Positions 38,101-50,952 of a DNA stretch of 64,000 bases are shown here, piece by piece. A program made the translations under genes and the position numbers. Under the pieces are notes generated by a model. The model saw nothing but the letters and a program-made list of their open reading frames with translations, was not told the origin of the DNA and did not search any database. The stretch is from Combretum micranthum (taxonomy: Eukaryota > Streptophyta > Magnoliopsida > Myrtales > Combretaceae): NCBI GenBank assembly GCA_024138025.1, contig JAMXBD010001095.1, positions 186,001-250,000 on the forward strand, read 5' to 3'. Position 1 is the stretch's first letter; every line of letters begins with the position of its first letter.

Positions 38101-41100
38101 TGTAACGTCTTGAATTTGATCAAGGCATTACCGCCACGTATAATATTTAGGTATTACACGCTCAGGCTTCCTTTGAAAGATTTTGTTTATGTTGAACATT
38201 GCTATTCAATTTTAGGTTATGAAATTATTTAATTAGATTTTCAAATTGTTGGATTTAGCAGTGGAAAATCTATTTTATAAAATAATTTTTAAATAAAAAC
38301 TTTACTCCAAATCGAGCAGACTAACTTTTTAAGAAACAAAACTTTATAAAATCATTTTATAATCTACAATGGTATATCAACATTTACAAACATTTAGGCA
38401 TCATTTAGCCCTTTCTAAAAGGAAATACAAATTCAAAAATAAATCTAGCTCCAAAAACATAAATAAAAACAAATACAAATGATATCCACGGGTCCTAACT
38501 CACTTCTCCTCTCAAGTCTCCAGAATTGCCCGAAACCCAAGTCATCATCCTCAATAACATCTCATCATTAACAATAACAACAACGATCATCACCATCGTC
38601 ATTCGATCATCAATTCAAAACCTGGAAAAAAGAGACAAAACAACAATAATGAGTAGAAGTTTAGTACACAGTAACACAACCACACACGAAGTGACACACA
38701 AGCTTAACTAAATACAATGCATCAACCATTAAGTTATTATATTTTCTTTAAAGTAAACAAATCAATATTGGAGCACTTAGACTCCGAAACAATCAAGGAA
38801 ACGAGTTTCGATCCCTGGCTTACTACTACAGCAATGAGGGAACGCGCCGATAACCCCCGTAAGCGACTACCCCAGGGAAGGAAACTAGGGATCCTGAGTA
38901 AGCACAACTATTCAAGGGGTTGATTTAAGCAACACGACTACTTATATCTCTGATAACTTCACAAGAAAATTGCTTCATCCAGGGCTCACAACCGTTACAC
39001 ACACTTTACTCATCCTAGCCTATAACATTATCCAGTTTAGTCGTTCTCATAAACCTGAACCAGATCATATTACTTCCTCCCAAGCCTATATAGACGTTAT
39101 ACCGATATCGTTAGCCACATCAGCTATCCACCCAGCCACCTATTGAAAGTCATTGCAGCATGAGGAGTGGTCCAAGCGCTTAAACTATCGTGTCTATTCA
39201 GACAAGATACCGCTCCTCGGATCGAATTCAATGGCGTAATAGACAACCAACACTTATCAATTATTAAGCCGAGTTTAAGTTCTTAATCCATTTTAGATAC
39301 CTATCCTAACATCTACATGTAAGTTACTATGTACCTTTTTATATGAAATCCAAACAGGCTCGGATGGTAAATCAGAAGCTAATTCAAAGGTTATACCAAA
39401 TATCCATATCTGTTCAAGAATTAAATTCATATAAAAACCTAAACCAATAATCCAATTATATAAAAAACTCATATAAGAACTTATATCATTTATTTACTCA
39501 TCTCAAACTTTTATTATAACCTTATTTGATCATACACTAATTTGAAACCCCATTATGGTTGCAAAGATCGCTCCGCCAAAATATGGACAGTTTTTCTTTG
39601 TCTGTCAAAAAATTTCTTTTCTCTTTGATTATAGTATTTTATTACAAAAACATTAACAAAACATTCATATTCCAAAAACACAAAATTCCTAAGCAAATAA
39701 ACATTTGAAACAACATATTTACTATGTTAATTTAAGGTCATCCTAACATATCATTCTAATCTAATTATTAACTACTAAGCTCATTCAAGCTTAACCTTAG
39801 CCAAATTGATTAGATTTAATCATTTAAGTCATTTACTGAGTCGAATTAATTAAAATTAAACAATCTAACTTATTTAGCTTAGCGAAGGTCATTAAGTCAT
39901 GTTGTACTTAGATTCATTACTAATTCATTATACATCTAGGATCATGTCAACTTGAGCTTATATTAACTTAAACTTAGCCAAATTAATTAACCTTAATCAT
40001 TTAATTCAAAAACTAAGTCAAAGATGGTTAAACTAACTCAATCTAATTCATTTTAACCCATTTAAGTCTATTTAATCAAGTTGAACATAAGTTTGTTAGT
40101 TAAGTTCATTTTATAACTAACTTCTATATTTAAACCAATTATTTACTAAATCTACAAATCTACCTAAATCAGGTGTAATTACATCAATTAACTAATATAA
40201 CACATCAAATATTATTTATCTATCTCATTTTAGCTAAAAAATACTCATTTCCTAAGTAAACACACATTTAACAAACAAAAACAAGTTTTAAACTTTGTTT
40301 GAAAAATATATTAGCTGAAAAGAAGTAAGATTTAAGCATTTATTCTTTTGGAATTTGTAAGAAGTTAAAACATAAAATCATAAATCTCTTTTTAATTTTT
40401 CCAACACAATTTGAATCACCTCAATCTGAGGTCGGATGAAAAAGTTATGAGGAAAATGCGAAACATCATCGCAATAGGGAAAACCAAACGGAGCTGTTTG
40501 GAAGGTTGTTTGGGTCTCTACACCCCTCCAAACGGGCCATTTTCCAAAGCTGTTTGGACTTAGGGAAAACATACAAAAACTCATGTAAGCGTTACACTCT
40601 CCGCTACAGGCGGTTTCAAGGCCTATTTACACTCAAGAAAAGCACACAAAACTCACTCGAAAGCGTAACACTGCTTCCCACATGCCGTTTTGGGGGGCGT
40701 TTGCACCATATAATCCACAAACACCCCTCCAAACGGGCCGTTTAACAGGGTGTTTAGGTTGTAACGAGTTCCTTTGTTTTCAAACTCGATTTTTACCCAC
40801 TTTTCACATATCCTATCACACTCTAAGCTCCATACAAACATCATACTACATACTATAATAGAGAAACACAACTTCTAACACTTCAAATCCCATTTCTCAT
40901 CATCAAAACACATCTAACAACTTCATCAAATCCCACACTACTATTCATCATCTTCTTCACACACCCACCTCATACAAACATTAAATCATCATATTCATCA
41001 ACTTCATCATAAGTAGAACATCAATTCATCATATATAAACAAAAACAAGAATAAAAATAATATAAAACAAATATACTTAGCTTTAAAGCAAGAATATGAA

Positions 41101-41936
41101 ATTGATTCCTCTTTTCTACACTTCATCTTCCTCTTCTTCATGTTCTAGCTTGACTTCTTTATCCTATTTCATCTTCTAACTTTGATTTTCTTTATGATTC
41201 TTACTAAAATTGAGATTTGATGGTCAAATTTAAGGAAAGAAAATAGAAAAGAAGAAAAAGGAAGACGAAAAGGAAAGAAACGAGAAAGGAAGAGAAGAGG
41301 CAGCCAATGAAGGAAAAGGAGGAGAGAGAGAAGATAAGGATAAAGAAAAAGCAAAAGGAATTAAAGTTAATTTAGAATAGGGAATTGAGATTAAAACTTT
41401 CTGATAATTATCTTTAGTTTTGAAAATAATTAGAAAATAATTTGAGAACATATATGTTAGGAACTTATAACTTGATATAAAAACATAATTTATGAAATTT
41501 TGATGTTTGATTTGGTTTCGGGTTTAAAACTGATATTTTTAAACTAGTAATTGATTTAAAAAATTAATAAGATTTTACAAAATAAAAAGTAACTAAAGTT
41601 TAAGGGTTTAGGAGTTTGTAAAACATTTAAAATATTTATTTTGAGATTTAAGAATTGAAATTGAAGACAAATGAGTCTGAATGAAGAATTTGAGTTAAAT
41701 GAGAAATTTAATTCTTAAAGAAAACTTCATTGAGACATAGGAACGATTTAAAAGAATCTCAAATCTCAATTGGATCTATTTATTAATTTAATTATAACAA
41801 ATTTTCTATTCCTTTCTCTATTGTCTACTTATTTTATTTATTTAAATTGTCTAACTATATTCAAAATTAACTATCTACTATATTATTTAATTAAACCATT
41901 TCTAAATTAAGTAGATGAGAGTTTGGAGTATTTTGA
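38101..41936 (+). mobile_element. Solo LTR-like element, copy B (inverted relative to copy A)
   Basis: It starts TGTAACGTCTTGAATTTG in a TA run and ends GAGTATTTTGA before TATATA, so the flanks are TA-rich on both sides. It matches the reverse complement of 2245-5861 end to end, including CATTACCGCCACGTATAAT near the start, the GGCCGTTT block (about 40480-40750) and the purine-rich tract (about 41230-41350). It has the GTACACAGTAACAC box near 38665, as in the 48174 LTR. No internal retroelement genes. Confidence 0.7.
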
Positions 41937-42530
41937 TATATAAGCTCCTTTTTCCATCTTATTTAAATAAATATTTTCTCTCTATTATCATTCCTTTCTT
42001 TTTCTTTGCAATTTCATTCCTTTATCATAAAGATGATTTCACATCTTTTTTAAACAATAAATATAATATTGATTTTTCTTTGGCCAAAAGTAAATGTAGT
42101 ATTGATTGGTTTAGTGGTATTGGAGGGACATAAAAATTTTTAAAAAATGGATAAAGATCTAATCTTCAAAAAAAATAAAGTGAAAAATGTAAATACTTCC
42201 TACTTCTAAAATTATATTTATCTTGAAAAATTGCAAAAGAAAAAAAAAAAAGACAAATGAGTAGAAATAAGCTAAAAATTACAAAAATACCCTGCTATAT
42301 GTGAGAATAATATCATTTATTAGACAGCATTTTTTCATTTGCATTTGATATATGCCAAACAATAAAAATAATAATAAAAAAAAGCATTTTTATTCTTACT
42401 CATCCAAATGTGAAATAAAAATCATATTTCCCTTTCTTTTCTCATTTCTTTCATTTCTATTTTTTGCTGGTTGGATTTAATCTCAAACGGCCCGACCGTG
42501 CATAATGACCCGCCTTTTAAACTTTTCTTG
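41937..42530. other. Upstream region of MHF1
   Basis: AT-rich DNA with A and T tracts and no recognised gene. From about 42480 the composition changes to CCGACC- and CCCGCC-containing sequence, probably the proximal promoter of the leader exon. Confidence 0.4.
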
Positions 42531-42693
42531 TTCTAAGGACTCTCTCTGTCGTTCTGTTCCTCCTAAATCCTCTGTTTCTTCTTCTTCTTCTTCTTTCTCT
42601 TGGAAACCTCAAATTCTCCAAAGGCACGGGCTTCTTAGGGTTTGAAGAGAGAGAGAAAGAGAGAGAATACAAAGAAGAAAGCTCTTGCAACAG
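42531..42693 (+). other. Non-coding leader exon of MHF1 (predicted)
   Basis: A CT-rich then GA-rich stretch typical of plant leaders. It ends GCAACAG followed by GTGCGTGT, a good donor at 42694. The next acceptor with a good tract is TTTTTTCAG at 44781, giving a 2.1-kb leader intron. The 5' edge is approximate. Confidence 0.5.
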
Positions 42694-42759
42694 GTGCGTG
42701 TCCAAATGTCTCCTGATTATTACTTCATGGACTTCAACAATGTAGCATCATCATCATTA

Positions 42760-42949
42760 GGGTCTGTTTGTTTTATCGTATTATGATCATTCTGGTATCA
42801 TATTGTTGTTGTTTCCAAACATATATTTGTCAAAAAATCAGATACAATGAAAAAATGACAGTTTTACCTGTAAAACAGACCGAACAGATCCAATATATAG
42901 ATGAAATAGAGATAGATGCTGATGAAAATCAGATAATCCAAACAGACCC
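42760..42949. mobile_element. Tourist-like MITE in MHF1 leader intron
   Basis: A 190-bp unit with inverted ends GGGTCTGTTTG and CAAACAGACCC, the common PIF/Harbinger MITE terminus. It is flanked by TTA (42757-42759) and TTG (42950-42952). An 85-codon chance frame overlaps it and is not a gene. Confidence 0.7.
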
Positions 42950-43428
42950 TTGGTTAATGTTGCTGCTTTTGTTTAGTTTGTTTATTAGGTGTTGGATCAA
43001 AATCTATATTCTTTCCCTCCTATGAAGTTATGATTTATGTTCAGTGGTCTTGAAACAGATAAACTCATGGATTCTGTTTTTATTAAAAATTTTGAAAGAT
43101 TTACAGGTTCTTTTCAATTTTAACCTAAAAAAAAAAAAATCGAAACTTTAGGTCACTGGACTGCTAGTTGTTTACTTTGTTGTATGTACACTTCCATATG
43201 CCCCTGAATTCCATGCTGCCACTCGTGTTAAAAATTGCTTATGGCTGTGTTCGGAACGAAGAGCTGAAACTAGGCAGTTTTGGTCCAGTTTTTAACTGTG
43301 AAGAATAAAATCAAAATATAAACAAGTAAATAAAAGTATTGCATTTGGCTGGAATCAGTAGAAATAGTTTTCAGCGGTACTAGCACGGCATATGGATTGA
43401 TCAGTGGCGTTTTAAGTGTTAAATAAAT

Positions 43429-43626
43429 ATGGAAAAATGGCATTGGAAGTGCCTCTATTTTACAATTTTGGTAAATTAGTGTCTGAACTTTTTATTTTTG
43501 ATGTCTCTATAAACACTAATATGGCCAAAAATTTAAAAGTAGACATACTAAAAATAAATGGTTTGAAAATTTAGATACTAATTTGCCCAAATTGCAAAGT
43601 ACAGACATTTTTATGGCCTTTTTTGC
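43429..43626. mobile_element. Mutator-type MITE in MHF1 leader intron
   Basis: About 200 bp with imperfect inverted ends of about 65 bp. The left end reads GGAAAAATGGCATTGGAAG, and the right end's reverse complement reads GCAAAAAAGGCCATAAAAA. AATAAAT occurs at both flanks and extends to a 7-of-9 match, consistent with a decayed 9-bp duplication. Confidence 0.55.
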
Positions 43627-44824
43627 AATAAATCTTGACTTGTGTGATTTTCCTTTTTAGAGAAAATGTGTATATATATATGCTATCATTTCGGATAGTC
43701 AAAATAATATTGATACCCGTCCACCACATGTTTGAATAAATGACTATTAAAGTACCAATGAATCATTTTGTAAATTTTCTTACTTTAGAATCAAAATTGT
43801 CAAATAATCTGTTCCTAGATGATTGAGAAGTGAGGTTTCTAGATTCTAGTCAGATTCTAATGCTGTCCACCATGTAGAAAGGCTTCTAGATAAACTGAAC
43901 TCTGCTGGAAGACTGATTTGTGAAAGAGAGTAAACCATGCACCAATTAATTTGCTGCAAACTCAGATGTTTTTCTGCTCAAATGCCTGCAGTTTTAATGA
44001 TACTACTCCGGTGTTTATGTGTTGCCCATGCTCATTCTCCCAATAAGATTTATCTGCCCATAAGCTCGAATACCAAGTGCATATATGTGGAAATTCAACT
44101 TATATGATCATCCATTAGCTACCATGGCCATTTAAATTCTTCAACTGATATGGATCCGGGTGTTAATTTGGTCTTTGCTTTCTTATTAAGTTATTTAACA
44201 ATACTGTGACATCACTTGTTCTAGATGTATCTGTTTCCATATACACCATGAGCTTGCTTTTTTTCATTTCAAAGTGCCTTCATATTATAAGTTCTAATTA
44301 ACCCAAGACTGATGCCTCTAAGTGCAGCAATGGTCTCCTAATCCATTTTGGATGCCATGCTATTGACACCTCTTGCACCACCTCTTAAGCCTCATGATGA
44401 TGATCCTGTGAAAGATCATTCTAAATCGTCAAAACTTCTTGTTCACCTTTCCATGGTGCCCCATTTAAATGTGTGATACCTGCTTGCAAGCAAATTACCG
44501 TTAATAATCTCTTTTTTTTTTTTTTTTCTTTCTTTTTGTTCTGGGGCCCGTTTGGGTGGGGGGGATTGGGGGTGTTTTGGAAAGAGTTTCTAGAGTGGAA
44601 CTGAACACTGCTTGCAGACTTCTGTTAAGAAGACTGTGTCCATGACAACTTCTTTAATCAATTCTTGGTTTCTGGAGCTTGGGGTGAATGAACCTATATC
44701 TTGCATAAAGGGCTGAAGCGTCCATGTAGAATAAAGGTCTATCCAATGTGGTGACATTATTTTTAATTTTTATTTTTTCAGCTTCCAAATTCCTTTCAGT
44801 AACAAACCATATAGATTCTAATCC

Positions 44825-46916
44825 ATGGAAGTGGAAAGAGACTGGGAATACAATAATGAGAAAGAGGAGGAGCAAGAGGATGACTCGCTGAGTGATATAT
44901 TAAGAGATCGTTTCAGACTCTCAGTCATTTCCATCTGCCAAGCTGAAGGTTTCTTCTTCCTATTCTAGTACTAGTTTTTCATTTTTCTTTTATCAAAAGA
45001 GGAAAAAAAAAATTACTTCTGCATTTTGTAATGGTATTAATATATGAGCTGGTGGTGGAAACAGCCAAAAAAACTGGCATGGAAATTGCAGATCCTATTG
45101 TTGCTGGCCTTGCTGATTTGTCTTTCAAATATGCAGGTTAGTTGACCATTTGCTGTACCCTTTTAGAGTTGGTTGCTGTCTTTTTATTTATTTATTTTTT
45201 TTTTTTTTGGGTAGAAGTTGGTTGCTGTTTATACACTATATATATTAGTACCATGATATACTTGATTTTTCTGTCTAATTATCTTTAAGGAAAATGTTAA
45301 TTGGTGTCTCACAACACTTATTAAGATTCTAAACAAAAAGAATTTTCATTTTTTCACACACTTGCTCTTTCATAAAGCGTGTTATTAATGGGAAGTGTGA
45401 AAAGTTTCTTTTTCAGGCAAATGCTATTTAGTTGAATTACTCTTTTATAATGGATTTCCCCTCCATTCTTCCAATTACAGTGCAGATTTAGTCTAACTAC
45501 TTATTTGGATATTCTAGCAATTTGGAATATTTTGCTTGCTTATTCCTCCATAGACATAATATTCTGAGCTAGGCAACTGTATATGTATACATGTCAAGGT
45601 CAATTGAGTGCAGCTCTCACTTTGCATTGCACCCAATAGATTTTAGCATTTCTCAGGAATGTTAAATTTTGGATTCAAAAACATGCAGAGATCCTCCTAG
45701 TAACTCCTGTGATTTCCAATTATCTGTTGTTATGGAATTTTGACCTCTGTTTGGTGGATCACAATGAGGGCTCAATTTCAATCCTTTGCTAGATATCTAA
45801 GTTAGTTTTTCTTCATTGGCTTCAACATATTATTGTTCATTTATGGGTTCCCAAGTTCATGCTGTTCAAGCAAGAATGATGCAAATTAATAGTGGGAATG
45901 TGAATTACATGGTTATCTAAAACTAAATTCCAATGCCATAAAAGAAGAAAGGTTTCTGTAGAATTGATACAATTGTATAAATTTTCTAGGAAATGGTGCT
46001 GGCTATGTGCATGAATTGAGGACAGTTTTATCAAGTTATATTATGTCAAGTTAGTTTCATGCTTGTATCATGGCAGTTGGTAGAGCCTACAAGAGTAAAC
46101 AAGTCAAACCTATTAGCAGACTACTCAGATTGTTTACTTGGGATTAGTTCGACTACAGTTGAATCAAGCTTGATGATCTTTAATTTGATGAGCATTATTC
46201 GAGCATATATGTAGATTGAGTTAAAGCTGTAGTTAAAGGAAAAATATTTTTTTAATAATAAATGTAAATGAGAATAATTAGGTGAAGACTGCTCTTGTCA
46301 AGTGCCATTTCTAGTCAAGTTTGGCTTCAAAATTCTAAACTTAATCAAGCTCTAGTCAAGTTTGAGCTTTGAATATTTTATTCAAGCTTGAGCTTGAGCT
46401 TGAGCTTAGTGCTATGACGTCTGAACTTGATTCATACACACACCGTAGTTGGAAGTGCCCTATGCATTTTATGTTAACACTGGTTGACTGTGCTCTCATG
46501 AGCCTTGTGTACCTAACAATTGATCATTCCTTGTAAATGAACAGAGCAACTGGCAAGGGACCTTGAGCTATTTGCGCAGCATGCTGGTCGAAAAACCGTA
46601 AATATGGAAGACGTAATACTTGCAAGTAAGTGCTCAATCTAGTTGCTTGATGGTCATCCATTGAATCTAGATTGCAGTTTTCTAGTTTTATTTTTTCTTA
46701 TGCCTTGGTAGTCCATTGTTTTTACTTTCACTGCTTATGGATGGATTTGGATTTCATTTGGTGACAGCACACAGAAATGAACATCTATCCCGCTCTCTGA
46801 GGTCTTTATGCAATGAAATTAAAACCAAAGAACCCAAGTCTGAGAAAAAGCGAAAAAGTGCTGCAAGAAAGGAAGATGCAAGCACAAGCAACACAGTGCA
46901 TATTCTTGATTCCTGA
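44825..46916 (+). CDS. MHF1: MHF1 / CENP-S histone-fold protein
   Basis: Four coding exons: 44825-44948, 45065-45136, 46545-46625 and 46768-46916, all with GT-AG introns. Total 426 nt, 141 aa. The protein begins MEVERDWEYNNEKEEEQED (acidic), followed by a complete histone fold: helix 1 around DRFRLSVISICQAEAKKTG, helix 2 around IVAGLADLSFKYAEQLARDL..FAQHAGR, helix 3 around MEDVILATHRNEHLSRSL. The tail is lysine-rich (KEPKSEKKRKSAARK). This is the CENP-S family. Family knowledge: MHF1 pairs with MHF2/CENP-X, binds branched DNA with FANCM, limits meiotic crossovers in plants, and is part of the CENP-T-W-S-X set at kinetochores. The start is the first ATG after the leader splice. No truncation is seen. 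The 3' UTR probably extends past 47 kb. Confidence 0.93.
46060..46440. repeat. Dispersed repeat in MHF1 intron 3
   Basis: The phrases GTTCGACTACAGTTGAATCAAG, CAAGTTTGAGCTTTGA and TTGAGCTTGAGCTTGAGCTT resemble the CTCGAGCTTGAG-type interspersed repeat also seen near 9.8 and 12.2 kb. No boundaries could be fixed. Confidence 0.35.
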
Positions 46917-48168
46917 ATAATTCGAGTATTTGGGAATGTTCTTGCAAGTGGCAAATAGATTCGAAATTTGTACATGAGAAGTAACAGGCTGCATAGAAAA
47001 GAAGCTCTTAGCTCCATGAGATGTTTGCAACCAGGAACGGTCTCTTTGCTGAGTTTGTTTTGTTTTTTATTTTTCTTTTATTTTTTTGGGTTGGACTAAG
47101 CACATAGATGGACTTGGCTCAACCTTAAAATGCAGTTGGGAATCTAAACAGTCTTAATGGTTCAAGCTAGTGATTGGAAAGGCATAAACCTGTAGAATAG
47201 AATGGCATAATTAAGTCATGATTTTGACTATTATGTTTGAGAGTTTTCTCCATGCACGTTTCTCAAGTATGATGTCTTTTCTGGTTATTATTTCTTACAA
47301 ATAATACGCTAAATTACTATTTATTAAAGACAATAGTAAGTTCTCAATTTAAAAATTGAACCAGTTTTACACAATTTTGTAATATTTCATGAATAGTAAA
47401 ATCATGAGTTTGACAGTCATGATATTGAAAAATTTAGAAGATACAAGCTTTATAAAATCTATGTGGTATTATTTTCTTTTGAAATTGTGGACATATATGG
47501 GAAAACATTTGTGAGTTTTTTTTCTTGTAATTTGCTTATATACTCCTAGACTCTCAAAGTTGATCAATATATTCCTAAACTCTCAAAGCTGTATTGCTGT
47601 ATTACTTTCTTTTGCAAACCAATGAGCACGAAGAGCACATATGATGATCTTATGCCAGCCTCTTCAGTACACTCCATAGGCTAATGACGAGTTTTTAAGT
47701 TCAGTGTCCTTTAAAAAATAATAATAATAAATAATAAAGTTCCTTTAAAAAATAAGAAAAAGAAAAAAAAAGATTTTTTTATTACTAATTTATCCAAACT
47801 TTTGAAATTATATGGGACAATTAAGAGTTTATAAAATATTTGCATAATGAAGTTAATATAAGGTTATTGTTGTTTCTTATAACTATCTAATAATTTATCG
47901 TCATTGCATGGGGTAACCACAGTTTATAATATGAAGTCTCTGGACAATTACAAGGATGGAATCCATGCGCACGTTAAGCAAAAGAGATTGTATTGCGTGG
48001 AAAACTTGTCTACCAATTAAAAAAATATATAAAAATTTAAATTAAAAAATTTATTAAATTGACCTTTTTTTTTTCTCCTAACTACCCACACAGAAAGGTT
48101 AAGAAAATAAAAAAGTTAAAAATATTCTTTTTATTTTTTTAAATCAGAAATTATTAAAATAATTAAAA
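46917..48168. other. MHF1 3' flank and intergenic, nothing further recognised
   Basis: The 3' UTR presumably covers the first few hundred bases. Then AT-rich DNA follows. A short tandem phrase CTCCTAGACTCTCAAAG / TTCCTAAACTCTCAAAG lies near 47545-47590. Confidence 0.5.
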
Positions 48169-48173
48169 GATAC

Positions 48174-50952
48174 TGTAAGGCTCCGGATTTACCCTTGTAT
48201 TTAAAATAGACAAACCCAGTTCCCCAACCACATATAATCTGCAGTATTATATGTAAGGTTGTAATACAGGATCAATTTGTATAGTTATTTGCCTAAATGT
48301 CTTATAAGAATAAATTTTATTACTAATAGTACATAATACAACCATACATACATACATACATACATTACAAACAAGGCTCGTAAACAAGCCATTTACAAAA
48401 TATATCAAAAGATAACAAAAATCCTATTAACTAATACATAAGTTTTCAAAGCATATATATACATATAGCTATTCTATTACATAAGGGTTCCATCAACGTC
48501 AAGGTCGTCTCTACTCCTTCCAATCATCTAAGAACTCCTCAAAATCCGATCCATATCCCATACTTGTATAGAATTCGTCATCCATACCTGAAAAGGATAA
48601 AATGTGAGCCAGAGGCCCAGTACACAGTAACAAAACAAATGCGTAATGGCTCACACGATCTTAAACTATAATGCAATGTGACAATCATTCATTGATTAGA
48701 TAATCTTTAATTAGTCAAACATCACTAGAGTGTTCAAACTCCGAACAATAAGGATATTTGGGGTCCTAAATAACGATCACGGCGCTCAGGGGGTTGATAT
48801 AAGTAGTTCGGACACTTATATCTCCTAGATGATATATCCATAAAAGAAAAAATAACTTCATCTAGGGTTAACAGCCGTTACACAACTTCACTTATCTTAG
48901 TCCATAACATCACTTAGTCCAACTGTTCCCATAAACCTTTGAACTAAATCATATTATTTCATTCTAAGCTTAAGCAAATGTTACTCCGATACCATTTTCC
49001 CCATCAGTTACCCGCCGTACCACTTAGGAAAGTCTTATCAAAAGACAGGGTGGCCTAAGCGCCTAATCTACCGTGCCCCCAATCTGAGCAAGGTGCTACT
49101 CCCCGAACCGGATACCAATCTGCCATCTAGGCCAGATACGGGTTTAAATAGCGTAAGAGACATCCAATTCGAACAAAGGTTTAAGTTTTTCCATATTAAA
49201 ATTTATTAAAGATATGTCTATCCTAAGCAAAGAACAAACAAGTTACTGCGTACCTGTACTAGCTCGAGATTCAATGGGAAAAACCGAAAGGGAATCACTC
49301 ACTGTAAAAAGAAGACATTACAAACTCACACTTAGTTCTAGTATATATATATATATATTCATCAAATCTCAAGTACAATCATCCAAAGAAATTCAAATAA
49401 ATCATTACAACATCATCACATAACATTCAGATATCATATATTATCATACAGTACTCAACAAATATTTAAATGATCATTTATCAAGCTTGGGAGAACTTTT
49501 AACAACCAATAATAAGTTTTAAACTTTGTTTGAAAAGTGTATCAGTTGAAAAGAACTAAAATTTAAGCATTTTTACTCTTAAAATTTGTGAAAACTTAAA
49601 ACACGAAAGTTGTAAATCTCTTTTTAAGCTTTCCAACGCAATTTGAATCACCTCAATCGGAGGTCGAATGAAAAAGTTATGATCAAATTACAAAACAATA
49701 TCGCGGCAGGGAAGAGATCAGAAATTGAAACACCCTCCCATATGGGCCGTTTGGAAGGCCGTTTCAACCCAGGGAAATTGCACTTTTCCATCCGAGAGTG
49801 ATACACCCTTGCATATGAGGCCGTTTCAATTCATACACCCTCTCATACAAGGCCGTTTCAACTCAGGGAAATTTCACTTTTCCATCCGAGAGTGATACAC
49901 CCTTGCATATGAGGCTGTTTCAATTCATACACCCTCTCATACAGGGCCGTTTCAACTCAGGGAAATTGCATTTTCAAGATCAGAGAGTGAAACACCCTTC
50001 CATATGGGGCTGTATGAAATTTTCCACCTTCCACTGTTTTGAACACAAAATTTTTACAACTTTAACACTTTTAACTTCAACCAAAACACTTTCTTAGCTC
50101 TCTATAACTTGATATATGAACTCCACATCATCTATTATACATTTCCAACTCATTAAACAACATCATTTCACTTTAATCTCTACCCTCCAATCAATACAAC
50201 TTTCAACAAGCTCAACTTCACTTAACCCTTACCACACCACTCATACATCATTCCATTTTCATTCTCACACTCCAACTACTAAACATGCATATATTATACT
50301 TCATTGGTAGCCCAAAACTTCATCAATACATCACTAATACATATATACATATCAAATTCACATTTAACAAACTCTACACTATGAAACTTGCATCAAATGT
50401 AACTTAAACTCACCTCAAATCTTTGGGCTTGGTTTCCAAGGCTTTAGAATGATCTTTTGGTGGCCAACTTGCAAGAATTTGGATGTGGATCTTGGTCTTG
50501 AAGTTGGGGTGGCTTTGGGAGAGGAAATAATGGGTTTTGTGCTTGTTTAAGGGGTTGTTTTGAGGGTGGTCTGATTTTGGACAAAATTTGGGTATTTTGG
50601 CTTAATGTTTATCCAATGTTTGACTTTTAAGGCAGCCTATAAAAGGCATAAAGTAGCTTTTAATTAGAATTAATTAATGTTATTAATTTAAGTAAAATAA
50701 AAGCATTTATTTAGCTTTTGGTTTCCTAAAAAAATCTGCTACACTACATTTAAAATATATATACATATATCTAATATTACTCATTCCATATACAACATCA
50801 ATATGTAAATTAATATTAAGTATTTATTATACTAATGCAAACATAATTATTCTACACTACTCAAATATATACATGTTATTTATTTATTTTAATAAGCAAC
50901 TATAATCACTTATATATAATATGATATTGAGAATAAAAGCATGGCTATTACA
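48174..50952 (+). mobile_element. Intact solo LTR, copy C, with perfect 5-bp target duplication
   Basis: A 2779-bp unit, TGTAAGGCTCCGG...GCATGGCTATTACA, flanked by identical GATAC at 48169-48173 and 50953-50957. This is the best-bounded LTR in the window. Internal landmarks are a CATA microsatellite (48343-48365), GTGAGCCAGAGGCCCAGTACAC (about 48605), a GGGCCGTTTGGAAGGCCG block with a 94-bp tandem repeat (49758-49985), and a GGATGTGGATCTTGGTCTTG phrase near 50480. No polyprotein, primer-binding site or second LTR follows, so it is a solo LTR. Confidence 0.85.
49758..49985. repeat. 94-bp tandem repeat inside LTR C
   Basis: CAGGGAAATT recurs at 49770, 49864 and 49958, exactly 94 bp apart, with nearly identical sequence between (GTGATACACCCTTGCATATG, GGCCGTTTCAA). 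About 2.4 copies. Confidence 0.75.

Noticed and set aside
42768..43025. 85-codon open frame near the MHF1 leader
   Set aside because: It overlaps a MITE with clear inverted ends and lies in the predicted leader intron.
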